Positions 1-10,639 of a stretch of 64,000 nucleotides of DNA are shown here, piece after piece. The stretch spans positions 82,443,696 through 82,507,695 of the forward strand of contig OY720643.1 in NCBI GenBank assembly GCA_963169105.1, in the 5' to 3' direction. The notes under the pieces are model-generated. The model searched no databases and had not been told where the DNA came from. It was given only the letters and a program-made list of their open reading frames with translations. The translations under genes were made by a program, and so were the position numbers. This DNA is from Ceriagrion tenellum. Lineage: Eukaryota; Arthropoda; Insecta; Odonata; Coenagrionidae. How positions within the stretch are numbered: position 1 is the first letter of the stretch; every line of letters begins with the position of its first letter.

Positions 1-899
1 ACATCAAACTTTCGGAAAAGATTTTACCTAAATTTTTCCCTTCAATTGGATAGACATTCCCACCCTAATTCCCTCAACAATTTAGTATCACTTCTATGTT
101 TATCACAACAATTTTTAACAAATCTAGCTGCTCTCTGCTGTATTCAATCTATATCTGAAACTAGTCCTACTTCGTAAGGGTCCCATAAACTAGCAGCGTA
201 CTCCAAGTGAGGTCTCACTAGAGAAAAATAACATTGCTCTTTTACTTTCTTGTCACATTTTCCTGGTACTCTTACAATAAATCCTAATTTACAATTTGCC
301 TGTCCGCAAATTTTATGTACATATATGCTTCCTCATGACAAGTCCTGAGTAAGGATCACACCTATGTACTTAACTAACTCTTCATTTATTAGAATGGCTT
401 TATTAATTGTATATGTCTCATTGGTTAACCAACTCTTTCTCCAAATAATCATAACAATGCATTTAAAAAAATTTAATTCCAATTGCCAAGTTTCGCACCA
501 TTCGTTTATAGCATCTAGGTCTTTCTTCAACACAATTCTATCAGACTCTGCGTTAATATCCCTGTACAATACAGTATCGTCCGTGAAAAGGCAAGTTTTG
601 CTTGTAACGACAGTGGTGATATCATTTATAAACAAAAGGAATAATAAGGGACCAATGACACTTCCCTGGGGTACACTGGATGTGCCTTTAACTGTATCTG
701 AACAAACGCCATCTAGAACTACCCTCTGTTTGTGGTTACTTAAGAAAGTTTCAATCCAGCATATTATACCTTGATGTATTCCACAGTCTTTTAGCTTAAC
801 AAGTAATTTTGAATGTGGAACTTTATCGAAAGCTTGTTGGAAATCTAAAAATATCACATCTAACTGGGAGAGCCTTTCTCCAGAGGAAAGAGAGAACAT
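1..899 (-). mobile_element. Non-LTR retrotransposon reverse transcriptase fragment
   Basis: This is a decayed minus-strand copy of the reverse transcriptase of a CR1/jockey-like LINE, an enzyme that copies element RNA into a nicked chromosomal target. The long open part (899 down to 333) shows the ordered RT blocks FLDFQQAFDKVPH, a degenerate SSVPQGSVIGPLLFLLFIND and the catalytic box FTDDTVLY (normally FADD). Past a stop near 333, sequence down to about 120 still encodes the thumb/C-terminal signature KEQCYFSLVRPHLEYAAS. The N-terminal endonuclease is missing, consistent with 5' truncation at 899. A second copy abuts at 900. It is not expected to be active. Family assignment rests on motif recognition only. 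Confidence 0.85.
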
Positions 900-1340
900 G
901 CATAATCTTTCTGTACAGGGTCCCCAATACTTGCAGCATATTCAAGTTATGGCCTGACCAGAGCAAAGAAGTACCTTTCTTTTACTTTTATATCTGAGGA
1001 CCTTCCTATTATATGATTGATAAATCCTAGTTTCTTTATTGCTGTGCAGCAGATTTATTAATTTATTTCTTGACGGGATACACCCTTAAAACAAGACATA
1101 TGTTTTGTATATGTGTTCCCCACAATATGTCTGAAGCAAAGGTATTTCTAAAATATTTGACTTTATCTGATGACTTCATGTTAACTCTACCCACAGTGTA
1201 GATATGGTGTTTGTGTAATGACTTCCGCAAGAAGTATACTGTGATTTATATACTATGACTCATTGTCAGTTCTGGCCCCCACTCCAGGAACCACGAATGA
1301 ATGTTGTTAAGATCTGATGATAGAGCTTCTAAGTCTATTG
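900..1340 (-). mobile_element. Second non-LTR RT fragment (thumb to C-terminus)
   Basis: Minus-strand translation in shifting frames gives blocks that match the plus-strand copy at 40.1-40.8 kb. These include a region like LNNIHSWFLEWGPEL, then HHIYTVGRVNMKSS and ILWGTHIQNIC, then a degenerate KSKRKVLLCSGQA before 900. The order is RT palm end to C-terminus, so this is a separate broken copy placed head-to-tail with the fragment at 1-899. It carries frameshifts and stops and is a dead remnant. Confidence 0.65.
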
Positions 1341-2640
1341 TAACGGAGTGCACCCATCACTTCTTTTTACTTTCAAACCCACTTTCCCTTTTTTCTCCCT
1401 TCTCAACTTGTGAGAGTTGGGCGTGTGGATGACGAGTGTGAACGAAGGATGGGTGAATGAGATAACAGAGGTAAGCGTTCAGAAGAACACGAAATTGAAT
1501 AGTGTGTGAGTTTAGTGATCTGGCATGGAGGAGCTATTTGGCTATCTTTGATACAATGTGCATCCATCATCGGCGCCCTTCCATCACCGCATTCCCACTG
1601 TGACCCCCCTGAAACCCCCGGCCACGGCTGACTGTGTATAAAAGGAATTGACGAGCGTATGAAAAGAAGAAGACATAATTGGGAAGTGAAACCACGTGGA
1701 ACTGTTTGTGGACTGCTAGTGGAACCGCTTGGGGGACCAAAAGTACTGGGAAGTCGCACATTCTGTACCGAGGAGGACCTGTCCCCTCCCTTGTTTGTCT
1801 CACAACCTCCCCTGAAAGTGCAATGGTTGGTGCCAACTTAAATTGCCACCTTAACCCCGGTCGTGGGGGGTAGGGGGCTGCCATCCAGCAGATGTCAGAG
1901 GCCCAGTAACGCCAAGGAGAGAGACACACATAAGCGGTCACGTAAGCATTGCAATTTCCCTCTACCCTGACGTGCAAATAGTCAGTGTCCAATCCCCAAG
2001 GCTACAATTGGTGGCCAGAAAAAAACTTACTAATTGGACAGCGGAAGGACTCTATACCTCCCGAGTGATAATGAAGGAGAGAAAGAAATGTCAGTTGTTT
2101 TTTAATTGTATCCTGTTCATTGTAGATTGCTCAGTGCATATCATTCTCTAAATTTCCCTTGATCCATCCCCATAGTCAATCATTATGTTCAGCACTATTA
2201 TTCATTAGTTTTAAGGTTTCACTTTCTTTGTATGTTTTCCTTTTGTTATATTCGCTTCAAAAAAGGGTCAAGTGAAATCTTGTATGGTTACCAGTTATAA
2301 TTTTGTGAATATATGTGATATTATGAAATCCAAGTGCTAGAGTGATTGAGAATACTTTTACCCAGCATCAGGCCGAGAAAGGGGGGGATTTCCTTGACTC
2401 CCTACCCACCCCAACTACCCGCGATGCCTACCTCAGGCGGTAAAGCCTGAGCTAACAGATTTTGAATGCAGTCAGGAACCATCCCTGCACGGTTTTCTCA
2501 TCAGAGAGTCTTTCTTTTTATTTGATTATGACTCAAGAACAGGTGATGCTGGTTTGGTACGTGCGTCTACGGCGGGAGGTATCACGCACTTGTAAGTACC
2601 AAGTCTCCCGGCCTTTTATCCAGATGGCTGTGGACCGGTA
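1341..2640. other. Unassigned stretch, possibly LTR-like
   Basis: No supported gene. The part at 1560-1990 is more GC-rich than its surroundings and is open in several frames, none with a recognisable protein. A segment near 2010-2030 reads like a retrotransposon leader, but no matching second repeat was found, so this is only a suspicion. Confidence 0.2.
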
Positions 2641-2800
2641 CACTATGTCTTCCCAAATTTTGCAGTAGATGACTGTATCAAATTCAAATAATCTTAGTTT
2701 ATGGCTAACTCACGAACTTAGGTCAATTATACAAATAATGAATGAAAGGGGGGCAATTACGCTTCCTTGTGGAGCACTGCGTAACCGCTCTTCATCATTG
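2640..2800 (-). mobile_element. Small reverse transcriptase remnant
   Basis: The minus strand encodes SAPQGSVIAPLSFIICIID followed after a stop by KLRLFEFDTVIY. This is the conserved RT block 4 (PQGS) followed by a degenerate F-DD box at the expected spacing. It is a relic of a LINE related to the one at 1-899. The flanks (2800-3110) hold nothing recognisable. Confidence 0.6.
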
Positions 2801-3111
2801 GAAGTGGAAATTTATGCCTCATCTAGGAAAATGCACTCTATGCTAATAATTTTCATTTTAAATCTCTAGGAACCAAAATTAAAAAACCCTAATTATTTTT
2901 AGTCAATGAGTTGAAGTAGGCATTCTCCAAACCAGCTGGCACATTACTATCATCTTGGACAGACTTCAAGCTGCATAAATGACCCAACAGTATAGGTACT
3001 CGAATATCCATTTACACCTTCATCATTTAATTCATTTACACCAATAAAAGAGGCCATATCCACTTGTGTGTTGGAGATCTTAGCATTAAAGGCAGCTTTT
3101 CAATTTATTAC

Positions 3112-3246
3112 CTGATAATTCGATCTTTCCCTCCTTCAGCCACAAGTACAAAGTCTTCATCTGGAGAGAGCTGCACACCATTGGCACACTGAACTCTTCT
3201 AATTAAGGCTTCTGATTTCTTCTTCACAGGATCATATCGTATTAGC
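3112..3246 (-). CDS. APMAP: APMAP/hemomucin-like gene, exon e (most 3' in window)
   Basis: A coding exon of 135 nt on the minus strand. The acceptor is tttcttgtttag before G at 3246 and the donor is AG|gtaata at 3112/3111. It supplies one base to finish the split Arg codon from the previous exon, then 44 codons, then two bases of a new codon. The peptide contains LIRYDPVKKKSEALIRR and ANGVQLSPDEDFVLVAEGGK. This is the most conserved stretch of APMAP and strictosidine-synthase-like proteins (FPNGVQLSP-EDFVLVAE in vertebrates), which forms beta-propeller blades. The following exon, expected to continue towards the C-terminus, was not found at 1-3111, so the gene runs out of the window. The first 25 nt of this exon and most of the upstream 87-bp intron recur at 4634-4741. 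Confidence 0.92.
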
Positions 3247-3333
3247 CTAAACAAGAAATTATGATGGGATATAATAAATCAGAGGATCACTTGTGACAAC
3301 TATTAAAAAAATAAAGGATAGAAGAACAATTAC

Positions 3334-3502
3334 CTTCCACTTGGCTCGGACATAAACTCTAAAACCACATCTTCCACTTTGACGTTGGTGCTTGCATCGG
3401 ACCAATAAATTGTACCATCTTTGGCTATGTCGAGGTCATTGGCTAACATTGTACGATGACCACTAATGTAGTCATGAGCTTTAGCCAGTCGAATTTTTTC
3501 AC
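3334..3502 (-). CDS. APMAP: APMAP/hemomucin-like gene, exon d
   Basis: A minus-strand exon of 169 nt. The acceptor is atttcag before GT at 3502 and the donor is GGAAG|gtaatt at 3334/3333. The frame is two bases, 55 codons, two bases, which fits exon c (G|GT makes Gly) and exon e (AG|G makes Arg). The peptide includes MLANDLDIAKDGTIYWSDAS and ends LEFMSEPSGR. The NDL...G-IY-SD-S pattern is the start of the strictosidine-synthase-like domain in APMAP. It is an extracellular/lumenal propeller with paraoxonase-like folding in this family, and arylesterase activity is reported for the vertebrate member. Intron d-e is only 87 bp, in sharp contrast to the other introns. Confidence 0.93.
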
Positions 3503-4175
3503 CTGAAATAGGAAATATTATCATCAATGGCATTCAATATAAACAATAAAATACTGAAACTCAAGCCCATTAATGCATAATTAAACCAGGAAAAAAAGGG
3601 AATCCACAAAATAGCACCTGATCAGAGTTACCAAATGCAAATGCATCACTATTCCACAGTGATAATGAACCATTCATTGAAGTGTTTAGGAGCTGGTAAT
3701 GAGTTGTACACATGCTTCATGGTCTAATAGGACTGTTCAGGAGATGTGCAGGACCTATGCATTGAGTTTCAGCCAGCAGTTCATGAACAGCTAGAAAACA
3801 GCTACTGAACGGAAAAATTCAACTACACAATCCATACACTTAACATGAACACTTCATTAACAGCTACTGAACACAATACTTCAAGCACATATGAAGCACA
3901 GCTCCTGAAGAGTTCACATGGGCAGTTCATGAAAAGCTGCTGAACAGAATAATCCAACCGTGTATCCACCAAAGCTACTACACATTTGGTAAGAAAACTT
4001 AGAGAGCACCCATTCAATGAAACACTCACAAAAGAATGGCTTCAGATAGATATATCTAAATAATGAGCAGTCTCTGGAATTAAAGGTCATAAACAGTTGA
4101 GAGGATACAACAAGGATTAAAATTTTAAAATACTGCTCCCTTAATGCATAAATTGATTTTGACAAAATTTATTTG

Positions 4176-4513
4176 TACCGTATTTACCTGAATATAAGTC
4201 CCTCCTTTTTTTCCCAAAAAATATGTTTCAAAAGTGGGGGGGGGTCTTATATGGGGAGGACAAGGCAGAGGGGGTACCCATACTGATATGTAAAGTTATT
4301 TTACACAGCTATTCAAACAACCTTTCCCATTCTCCTTTAGCATTCAAAATATATTTTGAAACACTTACTGCTCAATTACAAAACATGCAAAGCATCACAC
4401 ATTCTTTTAAAACTGGCTGAGTACTTCCCTGAGGGCTCCCCCACCTGTTTTATATTTTTCCTGGAATTTTAGCCTCAAAAGTGGGGGGGTCTTAAATTCA
4501 GGTAAATACGGTA
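4176..4513. mobile_element. MITE with 18-bp terminal inverted repeats
   Basis: The ends are TACCGTATTTACCTGAAT and its reverse complement, followed inward on both sides by G-run blocks (gtgggggggg..tctta). At 338 bp with no coding capacity it is a non-autonomous DNA transposon. The tip resembles MITEs found in many animal genomes, but the superfamily is not assigned. It lies inside the 24-kb intron of the APMAP-like gene. Confidence 0.75.
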
Positions 4514-4633
4514 ATAGCTATGATTTTCACATAATTATTACTCAATTAAATACTTCTGATAAATGTGAAAGCAGTATCAGTTTAATATAAGTATAGCAGT
4601 ATATATATTTAATATAATTTATATAAGTATCAG

Positions 4634-4741
4634 CTTCACAGGATCATATCGTATTAGCCTAAACAAGACATTATGATGGGATATAATAAATCAGAGGATC
4701 ACTTGTGACAACTATTAAAAAAATAAAGGATAGAAGAACAA
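4634..4741 (-). repeat. Near-identical 108-bp copy of APMAP-like exon e/intron sequence
   Basis: It matches 3222-3329 in the same orientation at 107 of 108 positions. It contains the last 83 nt of the 87-bp intron, its acceptor AG, and the first 25 nt of exon e. The donor of that intron is not included. On the transcript it lies upstream of exon d inside the 24-kb intron, so it offers a cryptic acceptor. The near identity implies a recent duplication. Confidence 0.95.
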
Positions 4742-5399
4742 CATAACCCAAAGATGACGAATGTGGTAGCAGAAATCTATCAAGGGTAGAGGTTTATTCA
4801 ATCCATAACATCATAATGGAGTATGCGAAAGCAATTTGCCTTTGCTTTTCTGTCAATGATCAGATTTTTATTGTCTGCCCAGCAAGCTCAGTTGTCAGGC
4901 CCATGTTGTCAGAGTAAATCCTTTGATTTGTAGTCATGGAATTTGCCTTCTGGAATGCTTAGTGTATAATAATGATTTGTTTTTAAAATGTCATGAATAG
5001 TTAGGAAATGCTTTAAAATTGCTTCATAATAGTTTCGGAAAGGTTACATGAACATTTCAGGAACACTTCCTGAAAGCATTGCAAACATTTCAAGAACAGA
5101 TAAACAGAATGGTTCAGTTGGGCCAAGGTACAGAAGCACTTCAGGAATGCCTCAATAACAGTTTATGAATCAACTCTTTATCCTCGTACTTTTACAAAGC
5201 TTTGGAATCTAACATCACATTTGGTCATTAATAAATTATCTTCTGAGTCTGCATCTGCCCTCAGATAGCTTCATGAGTTTTTGGTTCCTTTCCTGAACCT
5301 CTGCCGTACCATGTTGTTATCTATTTGATATCTCTCTGTCATTCCCAGTATTTTCCATGGTTAGCGCCAACTGAGATGATTTTGAAATCGAGCACTTGA

Positions 5400-5960
5400 C
5401 ACTGCTAATTTATTTCTACCATGAAATTCAACTTCCTTCTCACCACAATCATTTCTCTTACCTAGCCCATACCATCCAACTTCATATCCACCTCTTCTTT
5501 CCCCCTCTGCTGAATTCCAGTCACCTACTACTATAACGTTTTTCTTGCCTGGGACTTATCTATTTACCTCATCAAGTAGTTTGTACAACCCATCCACCAC
5601 TTCCTCCCAATGGTTAATTGTTGGTATCTTATTGCTGGTCACTTATAGTACACCAGGACTTATACAAAATTTGTCAGGTACGCTTTTAATTCTGTCACTA
5701 GCATTCTGCCTTTCACCTATTCAATGTTTGTGTAATTTTGCACTCAATACCATAGCTACCCCATGCTAACTCTCACCCAAAGCACTATAGATTACCCTGT
5801 AACTATCACACTAATAATACCTGCTGTCCATCCATCTCACCTCGCAACGCCCCAAAGCATCTATGTTTCCTTTACCCATTTCCTGATTAATGTTCTCCAG
5901 CTTTCCAGGACACACCATTGTTGGTATGTTCCAAGTTCTGATTTTTATCAGTACTTTCCT
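5400..5960 (-). mobile_element. AP-endonuclease domain of a non-LTR retrotransposon
   Basis: The minus strand encodes, with frameshifts, the APE-type endonuclease that nicks target DNA for LINE insertion. Landmarks in order are IRTWNIPTMVCPGKLENINQ, GRCEVRWMDSRYY (the E of the L-EVRW active-site motif), a YRVIYS-GESQHGVAMVLS stretch, and finally NVIVVGDWNSAEGE (GDWN motif). This is the arrangement of RTE-like and related elements. Reverse transcriptase sequence is absent downstream, so only the N-terminal module remains. C-terminal pieces of similar elements are scattered at 19.3, 25.9, 33.5 and 44.9 kb. Confidence 0.8.
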
Positions 5961-6217
5961 CCTCTTCTCTTTTTTCTTCTTATCTCTTACTGTCCTACTT
6001 GTATCCTCTGATGATGATGTTTCAGAAGGATTTCTCATGATGATGACCATGGGGGATTGCCTCCCCTCCTGCCAGACATGATATTTACCCTAATGAGCAG
6101 TATCTAATTGATGCCAGGATTCATCTCTCTTAGAATTACTTCCATTTTCAGAGAAAATATAGTTGATTAGACTCCCCGTTGCCATGCTAACAGTATTTTT
6201 AAAGAGACACCTAGTAA

Positions 6218-6883
6218 TAGGGTGGCTACTGATATCCAAATTGTAAATTCCCTGATTTTTCCCTGACTTTTCTCTGATGGATTTACCAATTTCCCTGACC
6301 AATCGCCAAAAGGTCACCTATTATTCGAATTTTTTTCAGCTGAATTAAATCTTCTACAGCAGCTTTAAATTTTCTTAATTTTCTAATCATCGTTTTGGGA
6401 TTTTAGAACTGCAAGCATGTATTTACTACATATAAGCTAGTGTGCTCCAGCTACCTCTCAACCAGAGTTTCGGAAGTTAAAATAAAACGCGAGGTAAAAT
6501 TTTCCAAACAACATAGCCTCATATTCCTTATGTTGAGCGTAATAGATTGTGATAATGAATGTTAACACTACTAGGCAAATAATGCAATAAGGATATACAA
6601 AAGGTATTCATTGCACATCTGATTCGCAACTACTAAGATTCACAACTGAATATTTCATGAATTGATGGGGCTTATTCCATGCACATCAACGACGGACTTC
6701 AGTTTCAGTTTGTGAAATAAAGGGTGGGAAAGACTGGCCAATGAATGTAATGGTGGAAAAATAATAAGGATTCATATCCCAGTTTCTCCCTGACTGTTAC
6801 GAGAATTCCCTGAATTTTCCAGAAATTCAAAATTCCCTGACAATCCCAGGTTTTCCCAGTTTTCCCTGGCGATCGCCACCCTG
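6218..6883. mobile_element. Non-autonomous DNA transposon (MITE-like)
   Basis: The ends are AGGGTGGC on the left and GCCACCCT on the right. Just inside each are several repeats of a 'ttccctga' word (aattccctgatttttccctgac on the left; related tcccagttttccctgg on the right). Flanks are TAGTAA and TAGTGAA, suggesting an imperfect target duplication. No transposase is visible. Confidence 0.55.
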
Positions 6884-7595
6884 TAGTGAATTTCAATCGC
6901 AACACCACTTGTTGATTTCCCAATGCTAAGTTCCAGCCGATGCTGGCAGTGCCTCTATCCGCCAGCAAGTAAAACTTGCCAACCCATAGGGGTATGCTAA
7001 GAAAATGCATTGGATTTAACATCTGTCAGAGATTATTCCTTTCAGTTGATCGAAATCAATACTTAAAAACAGCAATATTAAGGTACATACACTTTTAGCT
7101 ATTCTGGTGTAAATATTTTTTTCTCCAAGATATTAATATTCTCCTTCAGACATACTCAGGACAGGATATGAATTTACACAGCACTGAAATATCAACCTCC
7201 AGAAAGTCTCAACTCAAGCAAAAGGAGGTAAAATGATACATACGTACCATACTGAAATAGATAGATAAATAATAAACAGACATTCATACTGTACTGAGAC
7301 TGATTAGTGATAGTTTTGATTTATTTTAAATAAGCTTTTACTTGCTCACCAATGCACAGCACCTTGATATCTGAGCTACAAGTTTAACGCAATTGTTGTC
7401 ACAATTGTACATAAATAGACTGTGATGACACCATTAGCTAAACCACCTTTGGTCAGGCTCCAACACTTTGACCTGTTTGAATAAATGCAGCTTGCAGAGA
7501 GTTAACTTAAGTCTTTACTATACAAAGACCTAAACCCAACTGAATTTATTCTAACATGTTATGGGTCCAGGAGACTCGCAAATAAGATTGTATAA

Positions 7596-7790
7596 ATTTA
7601 TTTATTTATTTATCTTCATTACCCCGAATACAGCACAATGGGCCAATTTACGCCGGGTGAACAACAGTAACAATGGACGAGACACAAACACCCATGTCCT
7701 GGGCAGATAATATTCTACCCAGGCGGGACTCTAACCCGCGACCCTAGAGTTAGCTGGCGAGGACTTTACCCCTCCGCCACCGGGGCCGAC
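7596..7790 (-). mobile_element. tRNA-derived SINE, family 1
   Basis: On the minus strand it starts in a tRNA-like head with an A-box-like GGTGGCGGAGGGGTAAAG and a B-box GGTTAGAGTCCCG. An unrelated body with CATGGGTGTTTGTGTC follows, and it ends in a TAAA-rich tail. A very similar copy lies at 57814-58004 and a diverged relative at 10120-10286. It directly abuts a tRNA-Cys copy. Confidence 0.85.
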
Positions 7791-7799
7791 AAAAAGATG

Positions 7800-7871
7800 A
7801 GGGGGCACCCAGGTTTGAACCGGGGACCTCTCGATCTGCAGTCGAATGCTCTACCACTGATCTATACCCCC
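7800..7871 (-). tRNA. tRNA-Cys (GCA) copy with D-stem mismatch
   Basis: At 72 nt it is nearly identical to the tRNA at 14917-14988, with the same anticodon loop (CT-GCA-GA). It differs in the D stem (GATC against GAGC, breaking one pair) and by a wobble in the T stem. The 3' flank has a T run. It may be a weak gene or a pseudogene. A family-1 SINE starts about 10 bp further on. Confidence 0.75.
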
Positions 7872-8121
7872 GATAGAGTATGTTCAAGTTATTATTATTT
7901 GTGTCATCAAGAATGCAGAGCCCCAGGTAATTAGGTGGAAGTGGTTCCATTTTCTCAATAAGAAAGTTAAGCGGTCAATCAGATTATAAGCAAAGGAAAT
8001 TTGCTGTTCGTATGCTGCTGCTTCACAAAAAAATGTAGAATTACATCTCTGGCAAACTATTTTCCACTTCCAACTACTATATCGAAGACGATGACAAGAT
8101 GGCATTGTCTACAATTTGTCT

Positions 8122-8326
8122 ATAAACTCGATTGATTCAGGCTTTACTTGGTGAAAATCCATTCTAAAGAATTCATAAGAGATATGGTACTTTTTCACAG
8201 TTTTTATTTCAAGTCGACCGGTTTCGTCACATAGGTGACATCATAAGCTGATGATGTCGCCTATGCGACAAAACCGGTCGACTTGAAATAAAAACTGTGA
8301 AAAAGTACCATATCTCTTTTGAATTC
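8122..8326. mobile_element. Foldback element A (Penelope-like/hammerhead family)
   Basis: A 205-bp insertion in copia gag, flanked by the 14-bp duplication TCTACAATTTGTCT at 8108-8121 and 8327-8340. It consists of a 55-bp single-copy tail (8122-8176) and a near-perfect palindrome (8177-8319), with the last bases running into the duplication. The plus-strand right arm has CTGATGA (8248-8254), a 15-nt hairpin, AAAA in place of GAAA, CCGG and TC. The left arm, read on the minus strand, keeps GAAAC but has CTTATGA, so the two arms together imply the intact core. Confidence 0.85.
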
Positions 8327-8913
8327 TCTACAATTTGTCTGTTGATTGAGCGTGAGCTTTACATACACATGGTGGAAATGACCTCTGGTAAGGATACATG
8401 GACCAGCCAGGCTGAGGTATTTGAACCACAAGCTTCATTTGGGCATATTGATGCCTTGTCAAAGCTGTTAAAAATGTCAAGCTGTTAAAATTCCGAGATA
8501 CGTCAGACTACATCAACCAGATAATGACTACTACACAGAAGTTGAATGATTCCAAGTTAACAATGGATGAATTGGTGGGATCTATGATACTCATTGGCCT
8601 AACCCCAAGTTATCGGCCCATGGCGATGATATTCGATCATTCTGGGCAAAATCTCATGGCCAACTTCATCAACGCAAGATTGTAGGCAGATGATGGTCGA
8701 CGAGAGTTGGGAGGTTGGAAAGGAATTCACGTCTGCATTAGCGGTCAATCATCAAACTTCAGGGCAGCTAAAAAAAATCATCATTTGAGTATGGTTATTG
8801 TCACAAATGGGGCACACAAAGAAGAATTGTTTCTAGTGAAAATGTGTGGAATAGTACAAAGCAAGCAGAAAGAAAATGTTTCGAGAATAAGTGCAATAAA
8901 GTTGCAACCCTGT

Positions 8914-9126
8914 AAAATTAAAGGCATTCCTGGCGAATGCTTAGAATGTAAAGCTCTCGGATTTCCAACCGGGTGATGATGGTTTGTGGCACCAATGTTT
9001 CAAAGGCGTAGCCGATGTCCTCAGGGTGATCACCCTGAGGATGATGGCAGACTACGCCTTCAAAACGTCGGAGCCATAAACCACCATCACCTGGTTGGAA
9101 ATCCGAGAGCTTTACATTCTAAGTAT
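8914..9126. mobile_element. Foldback element B
   Basis: A palindrome at 8940-9123 whose arms carry the words agctctcggatttccaac and gatgatggttt. On the right arm CTGAGGA (9035-9041) is followed by a GGC..GCC hairpin, AAAA, CG and TC at 9061-9069. The left arm on the minus strand has CTGAGGA and a good GAAAC. The flanks share AACCCTGT (8906-8913 and 9127-9134), with a 26-bp tail on the left. The duplication is shorter than in its relatives, so it is less certain. It sits in the same copia remnant. Confidence 0.7.
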
Positions 9127-9420
9127 TAACCCTGTTCAGTGCACTAGGTGTAAATCAAGATGCAATGGTGATAAGTATATTTATTTGGGTACTACATGTC
9201 ACATTAGTAAGAGGCAGGATTGGATGCAATCCAACCAAGACGTTCGAAATTTGAGTATAACTCTTGCCAACTATGCTTGCATTCAAGCTCAAGGTGTTGT
9301 TGGTATACCTGTGAAATTCCTAGATGGCGATATAACCTAATATAATCTTCCTAGAATGGTAGACCATATCTGTACCATAGGTAATTGCTCCCAACAGTCC
9401 TGCTCAAAGGGTCTTTGAAG

Positions 9421-10119
9421 CACCCAAGCCCTTCCCCCTCACCGAGGTTTAAGTCCAAGGGAATATTATATTATAGAAGTACCTTGTAAAGCAACTGATA
9501 TCTCAGATGTTAATAGTAATTCCTAAGATATGACTCAGTCCGATGATCTAGGATGGGAATAGAGACACAGAAAGTGATTGCTGGGTGGTGTTCTTATCTG
9601 CATTTTGTAATAAGAAGTCTGAAAGAAAAGTACCAGGTTGGTGAGAGAGTCGGCATTGTAAAACTAATACTAGGCATACAAATAGGGCATGCGATCCCTA
9701 CAGAAGAAAGAAAAACTATAAAATGTAAAAATGAAGTCAATTTCTATGTTCAAAAGATATTTTAAAAAAGGAGTCGAGAGTAAGTTAAATGCTGGAAAAA
9801 TTGGGAGGTTAGAAGAGAAATAAACTGCCAGAGTAACATTTTAGGCCAGTTCAGGAGCACAATTGGCCCCTGAATAATATTGACCTCACCTCATTACTAG
9901 TGCCCGAGGGATATCCAAGTGGTATAAAACAAGACATGATCAGACGTTGGCAAAAGGTGAGAGAAAGTAAACCATGAAAAATAATAATGTCACATTCATT
10001 CTCCTCCATCTACTACACAGAAAAATGTATATCTTAACACCCATATGTACCGTTTACTACATTAAAAATAAATAAGATACACTTATCATCAACATGGTCA
10101 TTATTGCTATAATTAGGGT
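9421..10119. other. No recognisable feature
   Basis: Intronic AT-rich sequence. The only open frame (around 9553-9765) shows no known motif and no splice context. Confidence 0.5.
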
Positions 10120-10286
10120 TTATTTATACTGGGCTTTAGGAGGCAATACTGCTCCTTCTTCCCCAGCCCAGTTGAAACAAACTTCCATATCCTGAGTGGA
10201 GGAATACTCCACCCAGGCAAGACTGGAACCCACAAACCCCAGATTTGCAGGAAAGGACTTCACCCAATCACCACTGGAGCCAATGG
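10120..10286 (-). mobile_element. tRNA-derived SINE, diverged relative of family 1
   Basis: On the minus strand it has a tRNA-like head with GGTGATTGGGTGAAGTCC, a degraded B-box GGTTCCAGTC, then CCTGGGTGGAGTATTCCTCC and a TATAAATAAA tail. The layout and the GTGGGTTC and CCTGGGTRGA words are shared with the copies at 7.6 and 57.8 kb. Confidence 0.65.
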
Positions 10287-10639
10287 TGACTAGTCCTTGC
10301 CAATATTGAATTGAATATGACCCTTATTGAGGATTGAGAAATAGGTTTTTAATACTTTTCCACATCTTTTTTATGCATAAAGTCTGTCAATTTCTTCTGA
10401 AAAATTACTTGGCTTTCATGAAAGTGTGGTTCTTGCGGTAGCCAAGTATATATTTTCCATGCTAGACGACTATAAAAATGTTTGTATTCATCAAAATTGG
10501 ATTTAGGAGTTAAGATACATTGATTTCTTCTCTACTTTGTTATTGGAGGACAAGGCTTATTTTTGTGTTCTCCACAATTATAAAAAAATACTTGAAACTT
10601 TACATGCCTAACTGTAAGAATTGTTAACTTGAAAACAAT

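Larger units (their letters stand above)
8050..9420 (+). mobile_element. Copia-type LTR retrotransposon gag-pol remnant
   Basis: Broken coding sequence of a Ty1/copia element, which normally makes capsid (gag), protease and integrase for cytoplasmic reverse transcription. The gag part reads DDDKMALSTICL at 8086-8121. After the foldback insertion it continues with LLIERELYIHMVEMTSGKDTW and RDTSDYINQIMTTTQKLNDS, then a GLTPSYRPM block (gag/UBN2-like). After a second foldback (8940-9123) come TTCHISKRQDWMQSN, the protease/integrase-proximal box usually written DSGATCHIS, and GVVGIPVKFLDGDIT. Stops and frameshifts are present and LTRs were not found. Removing the first foldback together with one target copy restores the gag frame exactly. 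Confidence 0.8.

Noticed and set aside
1403..1992. Overlapping minus-strand open frames of 118 and 141 codons
   Set aside because: They overlap each other and plus-strand frames in a GC-richer patch, with no domain, low-complexity-like composition and no splice context.
2010..2035. Possible LTR retrotransposon primer-binding site
   Set aside because: No paired LTRs or polyprotein found around it.
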